Of a DNA stretch of 64,000 nt, positions 26,148 to 34,233 are shown in pieces (position 1 is the stretch's first letter; each line of letters begins with the position of its first letter). The stretch is from an uncultured Clostridia bacterium. GTDB lineage: Bacteria > Bacillota > Clostridia > UBA1381. The notes beneath the pieces were generated by a model that saw nothing but the letters and a program-made list of their open reading frames with translations, was not told the DNA's origin and did not search any database. The stretch is taken from positions 124,001 through 188,000 of the forward strand of contig CAKSFT010000008.1 in the NCBI GenBank assembly GCA_934454145.1, written 5' to 3'. The position numbers were made by a program, and so were the translations under genes.

Positions 26148-27251
26148 ATGAAAGGATTATATATTCATATTCCGTTTTGCAGGAAAAAGTGTGCATATTG
26201 CGACTTTGTATCATATGTAGGGTGCGAGGACTTTTTTGACCGTTATATCAGTGCCGCAGAGAAGGAAATGTCGCGATATAAGGGCGAAAAAATCGACACG
26301 GTGTTTGTCGGAGGAGGGACACCGTCGATTTTGGCGGACAGTCAGCTTGAAAGGCTTTTTGGTGCGATTTACAAGACTTTCTGCGTCACGGACTCAGCCG
26401 AAATCACAATTGAATCAAACCCGGGGACGCTGTCTTTGCAGAAGCTTCTGAAAATGCGCGATTTAGGTATCAACCGGCTGAGCATCGGCGTGCAGAGCTT
26501 TGACGACGGAGAGCTTGCAGCAATAGGGAGAATACATGACGCGGCGGTGGCTTTTTGTGCGGTTGAAGAGGTAAAAAAGGCAGGGTTTTCAAACATCAAT
26601 CTTGACATCATGTTTTCTCTGCCGCGGCAGACGCGGCAAAGCTTTGCCGAAACGCTTGAAAAAGCGATTGAAACAGGTGTGCGGCATATTTCGTGTTACA
26701 GCCTTATCCTTGAGGAGGGCACACCGCTTTATAAAGAATATGAATCGGGAAAGTTTGAGCTGAATGATGACGAAACAGACAGGGCAATATATGAATATGC
26801 ATGCCGCCGCCTGCAAAAGGCGGGTTATGTCCAATATGAAATATCAAATTTTTGCATGCCCGGATATGAATGCAGGCACAATTTGAAATATTGGGATTGT
26901 GATGAATATATAGGAATCGGCGCCGCTGCCCACTCGTACTATGAATCAAAAAGATATTGCAATACAACTTCACTGACAAAATATATAAGCGGCGAATGCA
27001 GAGAGGACGGCGCGGAAAAAATAACCCGGGAAGAGAGCATAAAAGAATTTATGGTTATGGGGTTGAGAAAGACAAGGGGAATAAGCAAACATGAATTTGC
27101 AAAAAGGTTTGGGACAGATGTCATGTCGGTCTTTGCAAATGAAATAAAAAAGTTTGTTTCAGCGGGGCTGATGGAGGAAAAGGACGGATTTATCAGGCTT
27201 ACATTTGACGGAATAAACGTCAGCAATTCCATATTATGTGAATTTGTATAA
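26148..27251 (+). CDS. hemW: Radical SAM heme chaperone HemW
   Basis: A 367-residue HemW-type radical SAM protein. The cluster motif is CRKKCAYCDF, with CxxxCxxC followed by Phe as in HemW rather than HemN. VFVGGGTPS, SIGVQSFDD and the C-terminal HemN domain (YEISNFCMPGYECRHNLKYW) follow. HemW inserts heme into respiratory proteins in some bacteria. It precedes hrcA, as in many Firmicutes. Confidence 0.93.
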   Translation: MKGLYIHIPFCRKKCAYCDFVSYVGCEDFFDRYISAAEKEMSRYKGEKIDTVFVGGGTPSILADSQLERLFGAIYKTFCVTDSAEITIESNPGTLSLQKLLKMRDLGINRLSIGVQSFDDGELAAIGRIHDAAVAFCAVEEVKKAGFSNINLDIMFSLPRQTRQSFAETLEKAIETGVRHISCYSLILEEGTPLYKEYESGKFELNDDETDRAIYEYACRRLQKAGYVQYEISNFCMPGYECRHNLKYWDCDEYIGIGAAAHSYYESKRYCNTTSLTKYISGECREDGAEKITREESIKEFMVMGLRKTRGISKHEFAKRFGTDVMSVFANEIKKFVSAGLMEEKDGFIRLTFDGINVSNSILCEFV

Positions 27252-27309
27252 TAACATTTAATAAAGATAATTTATTTTATGAATAAATTGTAAAAATCTA
27301 AAAATACTA

Positions 27310-27338
27310 TTGACAATTCATTATAAGAGTGGTATTTT
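27310..27338 (+). promoter_or_regulatory. Promoter of hrcA-grpE-dnaK
   Basis: TTGACA (27310-27315), 17 bases, TATTTT (27333-27338). A perfect TATAAT at 27338-27343 is five bases too far from this -35. The CIRCE operator begins a few bases downstream. Confidence 0.7.
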
Positions 27339-27345
27339 ATAATTG

Positions 27346-27372
27346 TTAGCACTCGTGAGAACGGAGTGCTAA
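27346..27372 (+). promoter_or_regulatory. CIRCE operator (HrcA-binding site)
   Basis: TTAGCACTC (27346-27354), nine bases, GAGTGCTAA (27364-27372): a perfect match to the CIRCE inverted repeat. HrcA binding here represses the heat-shock operon. Confidence 0.98.
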
Positions 27373-27416
27373 CAATACAGTTAACTTTCGATGCTGATTC
27401 GAAGGGGGTGAAAACC

Positions 27417-28472
27417 GTGGAATTAAGTGACAGAAAGAAACGTATATTGCAGGAAGTCATAAATGAATATATGGGCACCGCAGAGCCTGTCGGCTCGAGG
27501 GCGATATCCAAAAAGGAAAGCCTTGGTCTTTCAAGTGCGACAATCAGGAACGAGATGGCGGATTTGGAGGAAATGGGATTCCTTATTCAGCCGCACACTT
27601 CGGCAGGGAGAATACCGTCCGACGCGGCATACAGATTTTATGTAAATACGATGCTGACAAAATATCAGGTCAGCATGGAAACAATGCAGAAGCTTCAGAG
27701 TGAACTGCAGGAAAAAGTTAACCGTCTTGAAGTCCTTATAAAAAAGGCAAGCGTCATTGCGTCGGCATTGACACAGTATACGACAGTGGTCACCACGCCG
27801 CAGCTGAACAGTGCCGTGATAAAGCGGTTTGAGCTTGTGGAACTTTCGCCGGGCAGCGTTATGCTGATAATTGTCACAAACACCGGTGCGGTGAAAAACA
27901 GGGTTATGAATTTTGGAAACCTGACAGAAGATGAAATAAGAGGGTTAAGCAGGATTCTTAATTCGGACTTGACGGGGCTTACTTCAAATGACATCACATT
28001 TGAGAAAATCCAGACAGTACATGACAAGATTCAGAGCACACTGAAGATATCCCCAAAGATGCTTATAAACATAATGAACTTTGTTTACAGTGCAATTGAG
28101 GAAATGGACGAAATGGAAATTTTTGTTGAGAATGCAAAGTCAATTTTGTCCTATCCCGAATACAGCAGTGTACAGGAAGCAAAGCGTATGCTGACCTTTT
28201 TGGAAGACAAAAAGAATCTGAAGGAGCTGGTTTCGGGAAGTGACGATTCCAAAGTCAGTGTGAAGATTGGCTCCGAAAACGATTTTGAAGAGCTTTCAAA
28301 CAGCAGCATTGTTACCGTAAATTATTCACTTAATAATAAGACGGCGGGCAAAATCGGAGTTATTGGTCCCAAACGTATGAATTATGCGAAGGTTATTGCA
28401 AATCTGAACTGCATATCCGACTATCTGGACAGGATATTGTATCAGTTTTATATAAATGAAAGCGAGGGATAG
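27417..28472 (+). CDS. hrcA: Heat-inducible transcription repressor HrcA
   Basis: A 351-residue repressor. The N-terminal winged helix contains EYMGTAEPVGSRAI and LGLSSATIRNEMADLEEMGF, followed by the HTSAGRIPS segment. The start is GTG 27417 behind AAGGGGGTGA; a longer frame would start inside the CIRCE element. It is first in the operon and autoregulated through CIRCE. Confidence 0.96.
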   Translation: MELSDRKKRILQEVINEYMGTAEPVGSRAISKKESLGLSSATIRNEMADLEEMGFLIQPHTSAGRIPSDAAYRFYVNTMLTKYQVSMETMQKLQSELQEKVNRLEVLIKKASVIASALTQYTTVVTTPQLNSAVIKRFELVELSPGSVMLIIVTNTGAVKNRVMNFGNLTEDEIRGLSRILNSDLTGLTSNDITFEKIQTVHDKIQSTLKISPKMLINIMNFVYSAIEEMDEMEIFVENAKSILSYPEYSSVQEAKRMLTFLEDKKNLKELVSGSDDSKVSVKIGSENDFEELSNSSIVTVNYSLNNKTAGKIGVIGPKRMNYAKVIANLNCISDYLDRILYQFYINESEG

Positions 28473-28476
28473 CAAG

Positions 28477-29013
28477 GTGGCAAAAGCAGAGAACAAAGAT
28501 GAAGAATTGAAGGACACCGAACAGGAGAAACAGGAAAAAAAAGAAGGGGAGGCAGCAGAAGAGAAAACAGAAGAAAATTCCGAGGATAAAATCAAGGAAC
28601 TGGAAGATAAATATATGCGTCTTTTTGCGGAGTTTGACAACTATAAAAAGCGTACACTCAAAGAAAAAGACGCGCGTTATGCAGATGCGGTGATTGACAC
28701 CGTTGCGGCATTTTTGCCCGTTGCGGACAATCTGGAGCGCGCACAGTCGGTGGAAGTTGAGGGCGAAGAGGCAAAGAAGGTTTTGGAAGGTGTTTCATTG
28801 GTGATGAAACAGTTTAAGGACACTCTTTCAAAGCTTGAGGTCAGCGAAATCCCGGCAGTCGGCGAAGAGTTTGACCCGAATCTGCATGAAGCGATTATGC
28901 ACATTGAAGATGAAAACAAAACCGAAAATGTGGTTGTTGAAGAATTTATGAAGGGCTACATATACAAAAAAGACAGAGTAGTCCGTCACAGTATGGTAAA
29001 GGTTGCAAATTAA
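28477..29013 (+). CDS. grpE: Nucleotide exchange factor GrpE
   Basis: A 178-residue GrpE. The highly charged N-terminal coiled coil (rich in Lys and Glu) is followed by the family segment YMRLFAEFDNYKKRT and the C-terminal beta domain VVEEFMKGYIYKKDRVVRHS. GTG 28477, after GAGGGA, is preferred; an in-frame ATG at 28456 lies inside hrcA. GrpE releases ADP from DnaK. Confidence 0.95.
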   Translation: MAKAENKDEELKDTEQEKQEKKEGEAAEEKTEENSEDKIKELEDKYMRLFAEFDNYKKRTLKEKDARYADAVIDTVAAFLPVADNLERAQSVEVEGEEAKKVLEGVSLVMKQFKDTLSKLEVSEIPAVGEEFDPNLHEAIMHIEDENKTENVVVEEFMKGYIYKKDRVVRHSMVKVAN

Positions 29014-29034
29014 ATTTATTTGGAGGGAATTATT

Positions 29035-30891
29035 ATGGGAAAAATCATAGGTATAGACTTGGGAACAACAAATTCATGCGTTGCTGTTATTGAAGGCGGC
29101 AACCCAACAGTTATCGCAAATTCCGAAGGCGCAAGGACAACGCCGTCTGTTGTTGCTTTCCAGAAAAACGGCGAGCGTATCGTCGGTCAGGTGGCAAAAA
29201 GACAGGCAGTGACAAATGCCGACAGAACAATAATGTCAATCAAAAGGGAAATGGGCACCGCATACACCGTAAATATCGACGGAAAAGCATATACACCACA
29301 AGAAATTTCGGCAATGATTCTGTCAAAGCTGAAGGCAGACGCCGAGAGCTATCTGGGCGAAACGGTAAGTCAGGCGGTTATCACAGTCCCTGCATATTTC
29401 AGCGATTCGCAAAGACAGGCGACAAAGGACGCCGGGAAAATTGCCGGGCTTGAAGTTTTGAGAATCATAAACGAGCCGACGGCAGCGGCTTTGGCATACG
29501 GCATGAATGACACCGACCAAAAGGTAATGGTGTATGACCTTGGCGGCGGTACTTTTGATGTATCTATATTGGAAATCGGCGACGGTGTATTTGAGGTTCT
29601 TTCGACAAACGGAGATACACGCCTCGGCGGTGATGACTTTGATAACAGGATTATAAATTATCTTGTTGATGAATTTAAGAAAGAAACGGGCGTTGACCTG
29701 ACAAGTGATAAGATGGCAATGCAGAGATTGAAGGAAGCGGCAGAAAAGTCGAAGATAGAGCTTTCCGGCATGACCACATCAAACATAAACCTTCCGTTTA
29801 TCACGGCAGACGCCACAGGTCCGAAACACTTGGATATAACACTGACAAAAGCTAAGTTTGATGAATTGACGGCAGATTTGGTGCAGAAAACCCTTGTCTG
29901 CATAAGAAATGCCATGAATGACGCAGGACTTTCAAAAGGCGACATTGACAAAGTTCTCCTGGTCGGCGGTTCGTCAAGAATCCCGGCAGTCCAGGAAGCT
30001 GTCAAGAATGAAATGGGTCAGGAACCGCACAAGGGCATAAATCCTGATGAATGTGTCGCAATCGGTGCGGCAGTCCAGGCAGGTGTGCTTGGCGGCGACG
30101 TAAAAGACTTGCTCCTTTTGGACGTTACTCCGCTATCTTTGGGTATAGAAACCATGGGCGGTGTGTTTACAAAGCTTATCGAGAGAAACACAACTATCCC
30201 GACCAAGAAATCACAGATATTCTCTACTGCCGCAGACGGGCAGACAAGTGTTGAAGTGCACGTTCTGCAAGGAGAGAGAGATATGGCACAGTACAACAAA
30301 ACTCTGGGCAGATTCAGCCTCACAGGCATTGCTCCGGCTCCGAGAGGTGTGCCGCAGATTGAAGTCAGCTTTGATATCGATGCAAACGGTATCGTAAAGG
30401 TTTCCGCAAAGGATATGGCGACAGGGAACGAACAGAAGATTACCATTACATCTTCAAGCAATCTGAGCGATGAAGACATCGACAGGGCTGTCAAAGAGGC
30501 AGAAAAATATGCCGAAGAGGACAAGAAACGTAAAGAAGAAGTAGAAACAAGAAACAATGCCGAAAGCGTTGTTTATCAATCGGAAAAGACCCTCAATGAG
30601 CTGGGAGATAAGGTTGACGCGGCCGACAAGGCAAGCGTACAGGCAGAGATTGACAAAGTTAAAGAGGCTTTGAAGGGCACTGACACCGAAGCGATAAAGA
30701 CAGCCGCAGAAAATCTGCAGCAAGCCTTCTACAAGGTGTCGGAAAAAATGTATCAGCAGGCAAATCCCCAGGGTGCACAAGGCGCACAGGGCGCTGATTT
30801 TGGCGGAGCACAGGAGGCACAGCAAAACCCAAACAATGACAATGTTTATGAAGCTGATTACAGAGAAGTCAACGACGACGAAAATAAATAA
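29035..30891 (+). CDS. dnaK: Molecular chaperone DnaK
   Basis: A 618-residue Hsp70. The ATPase domain has IIGIDLGTTNSCVAV at the N-terminus, VYDLGGGTFDVS, and VLLVGGSSRIPAVQ. The substrate-binding domain and helical lid follow, ending in a Gln/Ala/Gly-rich acidic tail. The start is ATG 29035 after GGAGGG. It is followed by a strong terminator that separates it from dnaJ. Confidence 0.98.
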   Translation: MGKIIGIDLGTTNSCVAVIEGGNPTVIANSEGARTTPSVVAFQKNGERIVGQVAKRQAVTNADRTIMSIKREMGTAYTVNIDGKAYTPQEISAMILSKLKADAESYLGETVSQAVITVPAYFSDSQRQATKDAGKIAGLEVLRIINEPTAAALAYGMNDTDQKVMVYDLGGGTFDVSILEIGDGVFEVLSTNGDTRLGGDDFDNRIINYLVDEFKKETGVDLTSDKMAMQRLKEAAEKSKIELSGMTTSNINLPFITADATGPKHLDITLTKAKFDELTADLVQKTLVCIRNAMNDAGLSKGDIDKVLLVGGSSRIPAVQEAVKNEMGQEPHKGINPDECVAIGAAVQAGVLGGDVKDLLLLDVTPLSLGIETMGGVFTKLIERNTTIPTKKSQIFSTAADGQTSVEVHVLQGERDMAQYNKTLGRFSLTGIAPAPRGVPQIEVSFDIDANGIVKVSAKDMATGNEQKITITSSSNLSDEDIDRAVKEAEKYAEEDKKRKEEVETRNNAESVVYQSEKTLNELGDKVDAADKASVQAEIDKVKEALKGTDTEAIKTAAENLQQAFYKVSEKMYQQANPQGAQGAQGADFGGAQEAQQNPNNDNVYEADYREVNDDENK

Positions 30892-30901
30892 GGCAAATGC
30901 C

Positions 30902-30935
30902 AAAAAAGCCGAAACTGCGGTTTCGGCTTTTTGCC
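30902..30935 (+). terminator. Terminator between dnaK and dnaJ
   Basis: AAAAGCCGAAAC (30904-30915) and GTTTCGGCTTTT (30920-30931) form a perfect 12-bp stem around TGCG, with T residues at the 3' end. Confidence 0.92.
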
Positions 30936-31016
30936 TATAAATCATTTGATTTTTGCGGCGGGTGTGAACAATGTTTAGAAAAATGAATTGCCAAAATACG
31001 TTTTTTGACAAAAATC

Positions 31017-31045
31017 TTTACATTTAAAAATATTTTTAGTATAAT
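31017..31045 (+). promoter_or_regulatory. Separate dnaJ promoter
   Basis: TTTACA (31017-31022), 17 bases, TATAAT (31040-31045). The start would fall near 31052, only about 16 bases before the dnaJ start, leaving room for just the SD site. No CIRCE element is near. Confidence 0.75.
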
Positions 31046-31067
31046 GAATCCGGTAGGTGAAGATAAG

Positions 31068-32213
31068 TTGGCAGATAAAAGAGATTTTTATGAAGTCCTG
31101 GGAGTAAACCGCGGCGCAAGTGACGACGAGATAAAAAAAGCTTACAGAAAAGAAGCAAAAAAATATCACCCCGACTTGCACCCGGGAGATAAAGAAGCGG
31201 AAGCAAAGTTCAAGGAAGTCAATGAAGCATATGAAGTGCTGTCCGACAAAGAGAAAAAAGCACGGTATGACCAGTTTGGGCATGCAGGTGTAGACCCGAA
31301 TTATGGCGCGGGCGGCGGTGCCGGCGGCGGCTTCGGCGGCTTTGACGACTTTGGGGACATATTTTCAAATATATTCGGTGGCGGCTTTGGTGGATTCGGC
31401 GGAGGACAAAGACGCAACGGTCCTGTCAGGGGGAGCGACATACGTTCAAGTGTGGTTATTTCTTTTGAGGAGGCTGCATTTGGCTGCAAGAAAACTGTGG
31501 AAGTCACAAGACAAGAGAACTGCAAGACCTGTAACGGAACCGGCGCGAAACCTGGCACCAGCCCCATAAAATGTAAAAAGTGTAACGGTACGGGGAGAAT
31601 ACGTACCCAAACGCGCACACCCTTCGGCATCATGGCAAACGAAACGGTTTGTCCCGATTGCCGCGGAGCGGGGACGGTTGTTGTAGACCCGTGCCGTGAT
31701 TGCCGCGGAACCGGACGCGTGAGGAAAACAAGCAAAATTGAAATCAAAATCCCGGCGGGCATCAATGACGGGCAGTCAATGCAAATCCCGGGTCAGGGAG
31801 AGATGGGCACAAGGGGCGGCCCGAGCGGTGACCTTTTGGTGACAATCAGAATCAAACCGCATGAGATTTTCAAACGTGAAGAATACGATGTTTATATAGA
31901 TATACCCGTCACTTTTGCTCAGGCGGCTCTGGGCGACACGATAAAAGTGCCGACCATAGACGGCATTGTGGAATATGACATACCGGAGGGAACACAGCCG
32001 GGGGCGGTGTTCAGACTGAGAAACAAGGGTATACAATATCTGCGCGGCAAGGGCAGGGGTGATCAATATGTCAAGGTTGACATTGAGGTGCCGAAGAACC
32101 TGTCGGCAGAACAGAAAGAAATTCTGAGAAAATTTGAGCAGGCAAGCGAAGGCAAGAATTATAAGCGAAGAAAAACATTTTTTGACAAAATGAAGGATTT
32201 GTTTAAGAACTGA
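31068..32213 (+). CDS. dnaJ: Molecular chaperone DnaJ
   Basis: A 381-residue type I Hsp40. The J domain carries HPD (KKYHPDLHPGD) near residue 32, then a Gly/Phe-rich linker. Four zinc-finger repeats of CxxCxGxG type follow (CKTCNGTG, CKKCNGTG, CPDCRGAG, CRDCRGTG), then the C-terminal domains. The start is TTG 31068 (reading MADKRDFYEVLGV) after AGGTGA; the upstream open frame includes the promoter. Confidence 0.97.
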   Translation: MADKRDFYEVLGVNRGASDDEIKKAYRKEAKKYHPDLHPGDKEAEAKFKEVNEAYEVLSDKEKKARYDQFGHAGVDPNYGAGGGAGGGFGGFDDFGDIFSNIFGGGFGGFGGGQRRNGPVRGSDIRSSVVISFEEAAFGCKKTVEVTRQENCKTCNGTGAKPGTSPIKCKKCNGTGRIRTQTRTPFGIMANETVCPDCRGAGTVVVDPCRDCRGTGRVRKTSKIEIKIPAGINDGQSMQIPGQGEMGTRGGPSGDLLVTIRIKPHEIFKREEYDVYIDIPVTFAQAALGDTIKVPTIDGIVEYDIPEGTQPGAVFRLRNKGIQYLRGKGRGDQYVKVDIEVPKNLSAEQKEILRKFEQASEGKNYKRRKTFFDKMKDLFKN

Positions 32214-32224
32214 GGAGGAGTGTC

Positions 32225-33523
32225 ATGAAACCGAATATTTATAAGCTGTCCGAGATGACCGCGGAGCAATATGATTTTATAATGAGAAGAGCAGAGCTTG
32301 ACATATCGGAGCAGATGCGTGTCGCAAAAGAAGTTTCTGACGACATCAGAAAGCGCGGCGATGCGGCAGTCCTGGAATATACCGAAAAATTTGACCATGT
32401 GAAGCTTTCGGCACAGGATATGAAAGTGACACAAAAAGAAATCGAAGAAGGGTATGAGAACTGCGACAAAGAAACTCGCGAGGCAATAGAATACGCTTAT
32501 AAAAATATATATGATTTTCATGAGAAACAACTCCCGGAGGAAATGTGGTTCACCATGGTTGACGACGGGCTGATGGTGGGTGAGAAAACCACACCGATTG
32601 TCGATGTATGTCTTTATGTTCCGCACGGGAAGGGGAGTTTCCCTTCGGTTTTGTGCATGCTTGGCATACCGGCGGTTGTCGCAAAGGTGCCCAAAATCGT
32701 TGTTGTGACACCGCCAAACGAAAAGGGCAAGGTTGATGACGCAATCCTTGCGGCAGCAAAAATAATAGGTATTACACAAATATATAAGGTGGGCGGCATT
32801 CAGGCTGTCGCCGCCGTTGCATACGGGACAGAAACCATCCCAAAGTGCCACAAAATCATCGGCCCCGGGAACAGCTATGCAACAGCTGCAAAGCGCGTGC
32901 TTGCAAGCCACATTGACGCAGGGCTACCGGCAGGGCCCAGTGAGGCGATAATTTTGTGCGATGAGCATGCCGACCCGGAAAAGGCTGCGCTTGACTGGAT
33001 GATTGAGGCGGAACACGGACCGGACAGCGCGGCACTGCTTGTGACACATTCAAAAGAACTGGCAGAAAAGGTTATACCGATTGTAAACCGTCAGCTGGAG
33101 AAAATATCGAAAAAAAGAAGAGAGTTTATAACAACAAACTTCACTACATACGGCGGTGTGATTTTGACGGATTCTCTGGAAGAATCAATCAATTTTGTAA
33201 ACGAATATGCGCCGGAGCACATGGAAGTTATGACGGAAAAACCGTTTGAAACCTTGCCGAAAATCAAAAATGCGGGCGAGATTCTTCTGGGTGACTATAC
33301 ACCGGTGACTTTGTGCAACTTTGTTTTGGGGCCGAATGCTATTCTCCCGACGGGCGGATTTGCAAAGATATATTCCAGTGTTTCGGTGAATGATTTCCTC
33401 AAACGTTCTTCGGTCGGATATGCGTCAAAGGACGGATTTATGAAAGTACGCGATTATGCTTACCGTTTTGCAAAAGTGGAAGGCTTTGACACGCACGGTT
33501 TGGCTGTCAAAGAGAGAAAATAA
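32225..33523 (+). CDS. HisD-like (histidinol dehydrogenase family) dehydrogenase with altered zinc site
   Basis: A 432-residue protein aligning over its full length with histidinol dehydrogenase. The catalytic Glu-His pair is kept (E331-H332 in NEYAPEHMEVM), as are the zinc His residues H264 (AEHGPDS) and H424 (DTHGLAVKER). The two other zinc ligands differ: Glu261 stands where Gln is expected, and Asn365 replaces Asp in the GDY-type segment; the usual GPNH reads GPNA. Known HisD relatives oxidise other alcohols, so the substrate may not be histidinol. It forms a unit with the HisB-like gene 24 bases downstream. No other his genes are in the window. Confidence 0.75.
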   Translation: MKPNIYKLSEMTAEQYDFIMRRAELDISEQMRVAKEVSDDIRKRGDAAVLEYTEKFDHVKLSAQDMKVTQKEIEEGYENCDKETREAIEYAYKNIYDFHEKQLPEEMWFTMVDDGLMVGEKTTPIVDVCLYVPHGKGSFPSVLCMLGIPAVVAKVPKIVVVTPPNEKGKVDDAILAAAKIIGITQIYKVGGIQAVAAVAYGTETIPKCHKIIGPGNSYATAAKRVLASHIDAGLPAGPSEAIILCDEHADPEKAALDWMIEAEHGPDSAALLVTHSKELAEKVIPIVNRQLEKISKKRREFITTNFTTYGGVILTDSLEESINFVNEYAPEHMEVMTEKPFETLPKIKNAGEILLGDYTPVTLCNFVLGPNAILPTGGFAKIYSSVSVNDFLKRSSVGYASKDGFMKVRDYAYRFAKVEGFDTHGLAVKERK

Positions 33524-33547
33524 TCCGAGGAAGAAAGGTGTGATAGT

Positions 33548-34165
33548 ATGAGCACAGTGAAGGTGACAAGAAAAACAACAGAATCGGAAATGTCGGTGAT
33601 GCTTGATTTTTCACCTGTAAAAAGCGATTACAGAGAGAAAATAAACACTCCGCTTCCTTTTTTGAACCATATGATTGAACATATCGCATGGCGCGGCGGA
33701 TTTAACATAGAATTATCAGTTAAGCTTGACAAATTTGTGTTGACTCATGTCATATGTGAGGATTTGGGGATTGCCTTTGGCAAAGCGCTGGCAGAATACA
33801 TAAAAAGAGAAAACGCAATAGCCGGTTATGGCTGTGAAAGCGGCTTTATCGACGAGGCAAAGGCAGAAACTGCGATAAGCTTTGAGAGCCGTGCGCTGTC
33901 ATTGATTGATTATCATGATGTCGATGTCCCGGCACAGGTTGAGGGTATGGATTCGCAGGATTTGGCTGTGTTCCTTGACGGATTTGCCCAGGGGGCATGC
34001 TGCACTTTGCAGATTGATGTTATCCGCGGTGTCAACGGACACCACATTTGGGAGGCGGTGTTTAGAAGCTTTGGGGAAACGCTGAAGAGCGTTCTGAAAA
34101 AGGACGCCGCAAGAGCCGGAATGACAAGCGGTGTCGCGGGCAGGATTGACTGGACAATAGAATGA
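33548..34165 (+). CDS. HisB-like (imidazoleglycerol-phosphate dehydratase family) protein, divergent
   Basis: A 205-residue protein with the IGPD double-domain layout: FLNHMIEHIAWRGGF (residues 38-52), THVICEDLGIAFG (66-78), FIDEA (100-104) and NGHHIWEAVFRSFG (163-176). The second HHxxE motif is intact (H165, H166, E169), but the first reads H67-V68-x-x-E71. The His of the EHFF segment is Val141, and the THGG motif has Arg49 for His. Several manganese ligands of true IGPD are therefore missing, so the reaction is probably changed or lost. ATG 33548 follows GAAAGGTG. Confidence 0.7.
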   Translation: MSTVKVTRKTTESEMSVMLDFSPVKSDYREKINTPLPFLNHMIEHIAWRGGFNIELSVKLDKFVLTHVICEDLGIAFGKALAEYIKRENAIAGYGCESGFIDEAKAETAISFESRALSLIDYHDVDVPAQVEGMDSQDLAVFLDGFAQGACCTLQIDVIRGVNGHHIWEAVFRSFGETLKSVLKKDAARAGMTSGVAGRIDWTIE

Positions 34166-34170
34166 AAAAG

Positions 34171-34205
34171 CAAGGCTGTTGGTTTTTATCACAGCCTTGT
34201 TTGAT
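34171..34205 (+). promoter_or_regulatory. Hairpin between the HisB-like gene and the HAD gene
   Basis: CAAGGCTGT (34171-34179) and ACAGCCTTG (34191-34199) form a perfect 9-bp stem with an 11-base loop, followed by TTTGATTT. It resembles a weak terminator and indicates that this stretch is not coding. Confidence 0.6.
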
Positions 34206-34233
34206 TTATACCGCCGGGGCTTGCCGGGAAGAT

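Noticed and set aside
27269..27289. AT-only palindrome between hemW and hrcA as a terminator
   Set aside because: AATTTATT/AATAAATT has no G-C pairs and no distinct T-run, so stability would be too low.
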